From an uncultured Chryseolinea sp. (GTDB lineage: Bacteria; Bacteroidota; Bacteroidia; Cytophagales; Cyclobacteriaceae), in contig CAMLER010000002.1 of NCBI GenBank assembly GCA_946478915.1, positions 1 through 28,143 of the forward strand: a stretch of 28,143 nucleotides of DNA. The letters run 5' to 3'. Below are positions 22,898 through 28,143 of the stretch, one piece after another. The notes beneath the pieces were generated by a model, which ran no database searches, had not been told where the DNA came from, and worked only from the letters and a program-made list of their open reading frames with translations. Within the stretch, counting starts at the first letter, position 1. The number at the start of each line of letters is the position of its first letter. Both the position numbers and the translations under genes were made by a program.

Positions 22898-23848
22898 ATG
22901 ATTCGGGTTTATACAGCAGTTCAGGGGAAGATCACGCAATACAAGAATATTTCTTTTGAAGAAATCCGCAGTATCAATAACATCGTCTGGATAGACCTGC
23001 AAAATCCTTCGCAGGAGGAGCGTGAGTTTGTTGAAAGGAATTATAAAATTGAATTTTTTACTTCTCTCGAGATTCAGGAAATAGAAAGCAGCTCGAGGTT
23101 TCTGGAAACAGAGGAAACTATCGAGATCAACCTTGGAGTACTTTCCAGCGACGCAGAACTGACACTTCAGAATACAACATTTATCCTAAAGGGAAATATA
23201 CTATTCACCTACCGCCAGGGAGAGCTCAGGGTATTCGCCGAAACTGTTCGCAAATTAAAATCAGCTTCAGCGGAAATGAAGGAGCATGGGCTTGATGTCC
23301 TTCTGTCGATCCTTGAAACTCATATCGATAGCGACGCAGATATAATTGAGAGCATTAATCGCAAAGTGAATCTTATTAGCAAAGAGATGATTTCCCAGCG
23401 GACTTTCAACGAGGATCTGCTACTGGGAATAGCGCAATTGCAGGAAAACGTAATGGTTTTACACGAAACAACAACAGAAAAACAGCGGATAGTCAGTTCC
23501 TTGATAAGGGTGCCTGAATTTAACAAAATTGAAAATGAGCGGTTGAAGATTATTATGAAGGATATCGCCTCCTTGTTACAACACACTCAATTCAGTTCCG
23601 AGCGGTTAGAGTATATGCAGAACACTTTTCTAGGTTTGGTTAATATTGAGCAGAACCAGGTTATAAAGATCTTTACTGTGGTCACAGTTATCTTTATGCC
23701 CCCGACGCTCATAGCAAGTATTTATGGAATGAATTTCAGGTTTATGCCTGAGTTGCAATGGTTGATGGGCTATCCATTTGCCGTTACTTTAATGGTTTTG
23801 TCGTCGATGACCTTTTTGTGGTACTTTAAGCGAAAAAAATGGTTATAG
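22898..23848 (+). CDS. corA: CorA-family magnesium/cobalt transporter
   Basis: Pentameric divalent-cation channel of the inner membrane. Starting from ATG 22898 it has 316 residues, the usual length. The large N-terminal cytoplasmic domain (WIDLQNPSQEERE, then long helices) is followed by two C-terminal membrane helices with the signature YGMNF between them (IASIYGMNFRFMPELQW), and a basic tail FKRKKWL. An upstream frame (from about 22796) runs through the LPP20 terminator and is not coding. The terminator just upstream separates it from the previous gene; no clear promoter was seen in the 60 bases left. Confidence 0.96.
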   Translation: MIRVYTAVQGKITQYKNISFEEIRSINNIVWIDLQNPSQEEREFVERNYKIEFFTSLEIQEIESSSRFLETEETIEINLGVLSSDAELTLQNTTFILKGNILFTYRQGELRVFAETVRKLKSASAEMKEHGLDVLLSILETHIDSDADIIESINRKVNLISKEMISQRTFNEDLLLGIAQLQENVMVLHETTTEKQRIVSSLIRVPEFNKIENERLKIIMKDIASLLQHTQFSSERLEYMQNTFLGLVNIEQNQVIKIFTVVTVIFMPPTLIASIYGMNFRFMPELQWLMGYPFAVTLMVLSSMTFLWYFKRKKWL

Positions 23849-23885
23849 GGCAAGTAGTAGTATCAACGGTGTGACTACTGGGTGG

Positions 23886-24515
23886 ATGAGCACATTGCGA
23901 CACATTGCTGTATGCGGAAATATTGGGTCCGGAAAAACTACGCTCACTGAAAAGCTTGCAAAACATTATGGGTGGAATGCCCTGTACGAGTCCGTCGACA
24001 CAAACCCCTACCTGCGTGATTTTTATACAGATATGAGCAAGTGGGCGTTTCACGTCCAGATTTATTTTCTAAATAGTCGATTCCGACAGATCAATGAAAT
24101 TCAGGGGAGTGACAAGCCTACTATTCAGGATCGGACCATCTATGAAGACGCATATATATTTGCTGCGAATCTGCATAAGAATGGACACATGTCTGAAAGG
24201 GATTACCAAAGCTACCTCGATATCTTCCGTTCGATGATCACATTTGTAAAGCCCCCGGATCTGCTCATTTATTTGAAAGCAAACATCCCAAAACTTGTGA
24301 AACAGATAGAAAAGAGAGGGAGGGATTTTGAGTATGCAATAACGTTGGATTATCTACGACAGTTAAACAAGCAATATGATTCATGGATCGCTAACTATCG
24401 CGATGGAAAGCTTCTTACTATCGACGTCAATGATCTTGACTTTGTAGAAGATCCGGATGATTTCAGTTTTGTGGTCAGTAAAATAGATTATGAACTCAGT
24501 AATCTTTTTGAATGA
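23886..24515 (+). CDS. Deoxynucleoside kinase (dCK/dGK family)
   Basis: A 209-residue kinase that phosphorylates deoxynucleosides for salvage. The P-loop is CGNIGSGKTTL; YESVDTNPYLRDFYTDMSKWAFHVQIYFL carries the substrate-side residues (the ES and the aromatic W-F-Q set); DRTIYEDAYIF is the family DRS/DRx motif; KRGRDFE matches the LID region. ATG 23886 starts one residue set before the first strand (STLRHIAVCG). A GTG at 23871 in frame would add five residues. It follows corA by 37 bases and converges with the YCII gene. Which base it prefers cannot be told. Confidence 0.93.
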   Translation: MSTLRHIAVCGNIGSGKTTLTEKLAKHYGWNALYESVDTNPYLRDFYTDMSKWAFHVQIYFLNSRFRQINEIQGSDKPTIQDRTIYEDAYIFAANLHKNGHMSERDYQSYLDIFRSMITFVKPPDLLIYLKANIPKLVKQIEKRGRDFEYAITLDYLRQLNKQYDSWIANYRDGKLLTIDVNDLDFVEDPDDFSFVVSKIDYELSNLFE

Positions 24516-24520
24516 CTGCC

Positions 24521-25144
24521 TTATTTTTCACAGAAAGAACCTCGTGCAATCCATAATTTCTTAGCTTCCGGCTTAAGATGCCCACCCTGGACTGCGGGGT
24601 TTGTTGCCAGAAACTTTTCCTTCACTCCTGTTTTAAGGATTAGAATATTCCCCGATGGTTTAAACTGACCTGCTGTTACCACATTGCCATTTTCCGATTC
24701 TTGCTGCACCCGTTGTTGATGTTCCAATAGTTGATTATTTGAAGTTTCCGAGAAACGGATAAAATCATACGTAACCATTTCATAAGGTTCTTTTACAGGG
24801 CAGATCGAACCGACCTGGGGAGAATATTCCAGCATTTCAACGTCCCAACGGTTGGCCTGTATGCCAGGGTCTGTTTTTATCCACTCGTTGGCTTCTTCCT
24901 TCGATGTGGTATTTAAGATAAATATCCCTCCTCCACCCTCGAACGGTCCTGCTGCAAGAAGTTTTTCTTCCCTTGCAAGGCGTTCCATATTTTCCATATG
25001 ACCTTTCATAAGATGTTCCACGGTATCCTTTGCAACTTCTGAGATGTCGGCTTTCTTATGAAGAAAAACAAAAATGTATGATTTCGATTGCGCGTGAGCC
25101 GTTATAGCGAGGGCTATTATCGAAAGGAGCAGAAAGTAGCGCAT
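24521..25144 (-). CDS. Secreted protein with two YCII-related domains
   Basis: A 207-residue protein with a signal peptide (MRYFLLLSIIALAITAHAQ, cleavage after AHA). Residues about 22-110 fit a YCII/YciI-type ferredoxin-like domain: HMENMERLAREEKLLAAGPFEGG, ILNTTSKEEANEWIKTDPGIQ, WDVEMLEY. Residues about 118-205 are a second, more diverged copy (YDFIRFSETSNNQLLEHQ, VVTAGQFKPSGNILILKT, NPAVQGGHLKPEAKKLWIARG). YCII domains are usually cytoplasmic and of uncertain enzyme activity, so a secreted tandem version is unusual. The first copy keeps the conserved histidine and the AGP stretch; the second lacks the proline. Role unknown. Confidence 0.85.
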   Translation of the reverse strand: MRYFLLLSIIALAITAHAQSKSYIFVFLHKKADISEVAKDTVEHLMKGHMENMERLAREEKLLAAGPFEGGGGIFILNTTSKEEANEWIKTDPGIQANRWDVEMLEYSPQVGSICPVKEPYEMVTYDFIRFSETSNNQLLEHQQRVQQESENGNVVTAGQFKPSGNILILKTGVKEKFLATNPAVQGGHLKPEAKKLWIARGSFCEK

Positions 25145-25250
25145 AAGTTTTTGTGATTACTCTACCGGAATTTAAAGGATTGTGCTGAGAAATTAATCGG
25201 TTAATCTAATGCGTTTACTCAACTGGAAGAATTCCGATCTGAAGCAGCAG

Positions 25251-26180
25251 TTATTTCTTGCTGATAATCAGAATCCCTGTTAGAATAAGCGCAGTGCCCA
25301 ATAGTTGCAGTGCATGGATTGGTTCCTGAAGGAAAAAGTACGCCTGAACGATTGTGGATATCGGTCCTATGCTCCCGATGATGGCCGCATTTCCGGAACC
25401 AACTCTTTTGATGCCGAACGCGACGAGGTACGAAGGAATGACCGTGCCAATGATAGCCATCAAAAAGCTGTAGGTATATACCTGGCTATCCATGTTCAAA
25501 AGAGAATTATCGTTGTTAACAAAAAAATGTATTATCACCGCTAATGCCGCAAAACTCATTGCGTAACTATTAAATTTTGCGGCCCCGACTATGGGTATCA
25601 GCTTCCCACTTCCCACAATATACATCGCGTAGGTAACGGCGCAGACAAAAATGGAAGCGGCTCCGAGATAGAAGTTTTTTGTTTGACCTTCAAAATTGGC
25701 TTCTCCCCAAAAGGCCACCATCAATCCAGCGTAGGTTATGGCAAGGGCAGCCCATTGCGCCCCCTTAATTTTAGCCTTGAAAATGACTGCCGACATCAGA
25801 AGCACGAGAGTTGGATAAATGAAAAGGATAAGACGTTCGATGCCCGCTGAGACATATTGCAGCCCGATAAAATCCAGCAGACTGCTGACATAATAGCCCA
25901 GGCATCCAATCGCTGCAACAGCCAACCATTGCATCGGAGTGAACCGCACATTCGTACTTTGGGAGGATGACCACCAGGCCGAGATCATAAAGAACGGTAG
26001 CGAAAAAATCATACGCAATGCTAACAAGGTGACCGCGTCTACGCTTGTTTCCCGGTAGGCAAGTTTTACAAAGATCGCTTTCGTCGAAAAACATATGGAA
26101 CCGCACAGGCAAATTATGACTCCGGCAACAAAGTATGTGTAAGACCTATTTTCAGCTGGAACGGCAGTAGTGCGGGACAC
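25251..26180 (-). CDS. EamA-family (DMT superfamily) transporter
   Basis: A 309-residue membrane protein with about ten hydrophobic helices and two EamA repeats: the first around residues 15-150 (GSICFSTKAIFVKLAYRE, then LDFIGLQYVSAGIERLILFIYP), the second 170-305 (ending IGPISTIVQAYFFLQEPIHALQLLGTALILTGILI). These export or import small metabolites; the substrate is not predictable. It follows the DUF2905 gene by five bases on the same strand, so the two are co-transcribed. The initial methionine is in a good context and there is no better start. Confidence 0.92.
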   Translation of the reverse strand: MSRTTAVPAENRSYTYFVAGVIICLCGSICFSTKAIFVKLAYRETSVDAVTLLALRMIFSLPFFMISAWWSSSQSTNVRFTPMQWLAVAAIGCLGYYVSSLLDFIGLQYVSAGIERLILFIYPTLVLLMSAVIFKAKIKGAQWAALAITYAGLMVAFWGEANFEGQTKNFYLGAASIFVCAVTYAMYIVGSGKLIPIVGAAKFNSYAMSFAALAVIIHFFVNNDNSLLNMDSQVYTYSFLMAIIGTVIPSYLVAFGIKRVGSGNAAIIGSIGPISTIVQAYFFLQEPIHALQLLGTALILTGILIISKK

Positions 26181-26185
26181 TCTTT

Positions 26186-26398
26186 TTAGTTTTTAAACTT
26201 ATTGTATAGGAATACAATGAGGGTTAGAATGATGCTAATGATAATACTTGTCGCTAATGGGAAATAGAATTTAAAATTTTCGCGCTCGATAGTTATATCT
26301 CCCGGCAATTTACCCAGAAACGGAATTTTTGGAAGATAGGTTATCAAAAGTCCGGCAACGATAAAGAATATTCCGACGATAATAAGAAATTTGCCCAT
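26186..26398 (-). CDS. DUF2905 small membrane protein
   Basis: A 70-residue protein with two membrane helices (residues about 3-22 and 48-66). Between them is the family signature LPKIPFLGKLPGDITIERENFKFYFPLATS. The family is widespread and has no known function. It leads the DUF2905-EamA pair. Its start is only 23 bases from the divergent RsmI-like gene, so promoters must overlap the coding sequence of one or both. Confidence 0.92.
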   Translation of the reverse strand: MGKFLIIVGIFFIVAGLLITYLPKIPFLGKLPGDITIERENFKFYFPLATSIIISIILTLIVFLYNKFKN

Positions 26399-26421
26399 GG
26401 CTCTTTTTAGCTATTCGTTTA

Positions 26422-27132
26422 ATGAAAAAAGGAAAGTTATATCTGATTCCAAACGTTATTGCCGACGGGACCCAACGAAGTGTCATCACCCCGCAGGTTT
26501 ATCAGGTTTTGCCTACCGTAGCCCATTTCCTGGTAGAAGACTTGCGAAACGCTAGACGGTTCATAAGCTCGCTTAAAATTTACGATTCAATAGAGCATCT
26601 AAGCTTTCAAGTATTAGATAAGGATACAAAAAAAGAAGACCTGACATCACTCTTCGGCCCCATTTTACAGGGGTTAAATATCGGGATAATTTCTGAAGCC
26701 GGATGCCCCGGGGTGGCAGACCCAGGTGCGCTGGCGGTAAAGTTTGCGCATGAGAATGGCATCCAGGTGGTCCCGTTAGTTGGGCCGTCTTCCCTGCTAC
26801 TGGCTTTGATGGCCTCTGGCCTCAACGGTCAGCGCTTCACTTTTCATGGATACCTGCCAATCGACGCTAAGGAAGGTTCTGTGGCAATTCGCAATCTTGA
26901 AAGGGAATCAAAAGAGAAAGGCCAGACCCAAATATTCATTGAAACACCCTACAGAAATAATAATCTTAAGCGGATGTTGCTGAATAACCTTCGAAATGAA
27001 ACTCTGCTTTCGATTGCAGTCGATATCACTGGGGAAACGGAGAATATCAGTACTTTAACAATCCGGGAATGGAAAACCCGAGAGGTAGATATTCCCAAGT
27101 TACCTGCAGTATTTATGATTCTGGCTTCTTAA
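26422..27132 (+). CDS. RsmI-like tetrapyrrole-methylase-fold SAM methyltransferase
   Basis: A 236-residue protein with the two-lobed tetrapyrrole (corrin/porphyrin) methylase fold. It has KLYLIPNVIAD at the start, LNIGIISEAGCPGVADPGALAV, QVVPLVGPSSLLLALMASGL, RFTFHGYLP, and ETPYRNNNLKRML. RsmI 2'-O-methylates C1402 of 16S rRNA in E. coli; this protein belongs to the Bacteroidota paralogue that is shorter at the C-terminus, so the rRNA role is likely but unproven. It needs SAM, and metK, the SAM source, follows 95 bases downstream; metK has its own promoter. Confidence 0.86.
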   Translation: MKKGKLYLIPNVIADGTQRSVITPQVYQVLPTVAHFLVEDLRNARRFISSLKIYDSIEHLSFQVLDKDTKKEDLTSLFGPILQGLNIGIISEAGCPGVADPGALAVKFAHENGIQVVPLVGPSSLLLALMASGLNGQRFTFHGYLPIDAKEGSVAIRNLERESKEKGQTQIFIETPYRNNNLKRMLLNNLRNETLLSIAVDITGETENISTLTIREWKTREVDIPKLPAVFMILAS

Positions 27133-27135
27133 GTT

Positions 27136-27157
27136 GGCCGCCACCGAAAGGCCTTTT
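27136..27157 (+). terminator. Weak hairpin terminator after the RsmI-like gene
   Basis: GGCC (27136-27139) and GGCC (27150-27153) can pair across a 10-base loop, followed by TTTT. The stem is only four pairs, so the call is weak. The T tract overlaps the -33 region of the metK promoter. Confidence 0.3.
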
Positions 27158-27184
27158 GCTTTTAATTAAATCAATCTAAATTTG
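27155..27184 (+). promoter_or_regulatory. Promoter of metK
   Basis: TTTG (27155-27158), 18 bases, then TAAATTTG (27177-27184), an exact match to the Bacteroidota consensus in both boxes. Expected transcript start near 27190, giving a leader of about 38 bases. This is the clearest promoter in the window. Confidence 0.6.
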
Positions 27185-27227
27185 GCGTTCCATTTTTTAG
27201 CTTAACAACAAACAATACAAAATCCTT

Positions 27228-28143
27228 ATGCCGTATCTATTTACCTCGGAGTCCGTCTCAGAAGGACATCCCGATAAAGTTGCAGACCAGATTTCTGACG
27301 CGCTTATTGACTATTTTTTAGCCTATGATCCTTCATCAAAAGTTGCATGTGAAACCTTAGTAACTACAGGCCAGGTTGTGCTGGCCGGCGAGGTAAAGTC
27401 GGATGCTTATCTGGATGTACAGGATATCGCTCGCGAAGTGATTCGAAGAATCGGATACACTAAAAGTGAGTATATGTTTGAGTCGGATTCATGCGGTATT
27501 CTTTCAGCGATACATGAACAATCCCCTGATATCAACCAGGGGGTCGAAAGACGCAAGAAGGAAGACCAGGGTGCGGGCGACCAGGGTATGATGTTTGGCT
27601 ATGCCACCAACGAAACGGATAACTTCATGCCGCTTCCGCTTGAGCTTGCACATTTGTTGTTGCGCGAACTTTCCCTCCTTAGAAAGGAAGGTAAACTAAT
27701 GAACTATCTGCGCCCTGATGCCAAATCGCAAGTGACCATTGAATATAGTGACGATAACAAACCACAACGCGTTGACACGATCGTAATTTCTACTCAGCAT
27801 GATGATTTTGCAAAAGATGCAGCGATGTTAAGCAAGATCAAGGAAGATGTGATTAACATTGTAATACCGCGGATCAAAAAGAAATTACCGAAGAGAGTAC
27901 AAAAGCTTTTTGGAAGTGATATAAAATATCACGTGAACCCTACAGGAAAATTTGTGATCGGCGGGCCTCATGGCGATACGGGCCTGACAGGACGTAAAAT
28001 AATTGTTGACACGTACGGAGGAAAGGGCGCGCATGGTGGAGGAGCATTTTCGGGAAAGCATCCATCTAAGGTTGACCGCTCAGCTGCGTATGCTACGCGG
28101 CATATTGCAAAAAACCTCGTAGCTGCGGGAGTAAGCTACGAAG
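27228..28143 (+). CDS. metK: S-adenosylmethionine synthetase (3' truncated by window edge)
   Basis: Makes SAM from methionine and ATP. The first 305 residues are visible of about 415 usual for Bacteroidota. Seen: [17 protein letters not shown] (ATP site), [18 protein letters not shown], the loop [53 protein letters not shown] and [19 protein letters not shown] with the catalytic lysine and aspartate. The MFG variant rather than the more common GxMFG context is normal. The ATG at 27228 opens the conserved first strand. It has its own promoter. The remainder lies beyond the window. Confidence 0.98.
   Translation, partial: MPYLFTSESVSEGHPDKVADQISDALIDYFLAYDPSSKVACETLVTTGQVVLAGEVKSDAYLDVQDIAREVIRRIGYTKSEYMFESDSCGILSAIHEQSPDINQGVERRKKEDQGAGDQGMMFGYATNETDNFMPLPLELAHLLLRELSLLRKEGKLMNYLRPDAKSQVTIEYSDDNKPQRVDTIVISTQHDDFAKDAAMLSKIKEDVINIVIPRIKKKLPKRVQKLFGSDIKYHVNPTGKFVIGGPHGDTGLTGRKIIVDTYGGKGAHGGGAFSGKHPSKVDRSAAYATRHIAKNLVAAGVSYE

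Noticed and set aside
27133..27227. A SAM riboswitch upstream of metK
   Set aside because: The gap is 95 bases, with a promoter placed so that only about 38 bases would be transcribed. No SAM-I, SAM-II or SAM-V-like core could be made out.

Overview
The window reads as a chromosomal segment of a Bacteroidota bacterium, most likely of the Cytophagales type; the genus cannot be fixed from sequence alone. The signs are a fused MurF-alanine racemase, a DUF2911 protein, a class III-type FeoB next to a separate FeoA, a two-domain PD40/OmpA-like protein, an RsmI paralogue beside metK, and upstream sequences matching the Bacteroidota promoter pattern (TTTG, about 18-22 bases, TAnnTTTG), clearest before metK. 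No insertion sequences, CRISPR arrays, rRNA or tRNA genes were seen. Coding density is high, and several convergent pairs overlap at their stop codons.

Layout. Bases 1-1490 hold the end of a Fur-family repressor and a TerC/Alx-family membrane protein. From 1492 to 8829 the minus strand carries, in transcription order, feoA, feoB, a HEAT-repeat/cyclophilin lipoprotein, purK, purE and a TerB/LETM1-like protein. Bases 8918-12381 hold a tiny plus-strand ORF, the murF-alr fusion with an upstream CsaA-like tRNA-binding protein, and a small secreted protein. Bases 12389-17560 hold a diverged HisA-like TIM barrel that lacks a catalytic aspartate, a PD40/OmpA-like protein, a DUF2911 membrane-anchored protein, a 40-residue membrane peptide with its own promoter, a retropepsin-like protease with a PDZ domain, and a degenerate receiver protein.

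Bases 17693-22151 are the most distinctive part: an FAD oxidoreductase of the geranylgeranyl-reductase type, a DUF6496/histone-H1-like basic protein, a UbiA-type prenyltransferase, and a type III polyketide synthase immediately followed by a SAM methyltransferase. Together they look like a small pathway for a phenolic lipid, alkylquinone or prenylated polyketide. This is an inference from enzyme types; the product is unknown.

Bases 22216-28143 return to housekeeping and accessory functions: an LPP20-like lipoprotein followed by a good intrinsic terminator, CorA, a deoxynucleoside kinase, a secreted tandem YCII protein, an EamA transporter with a DUF2905 protein, an RsmI-like methyltransferase and the first three quarters of metK, which runs off the window end.
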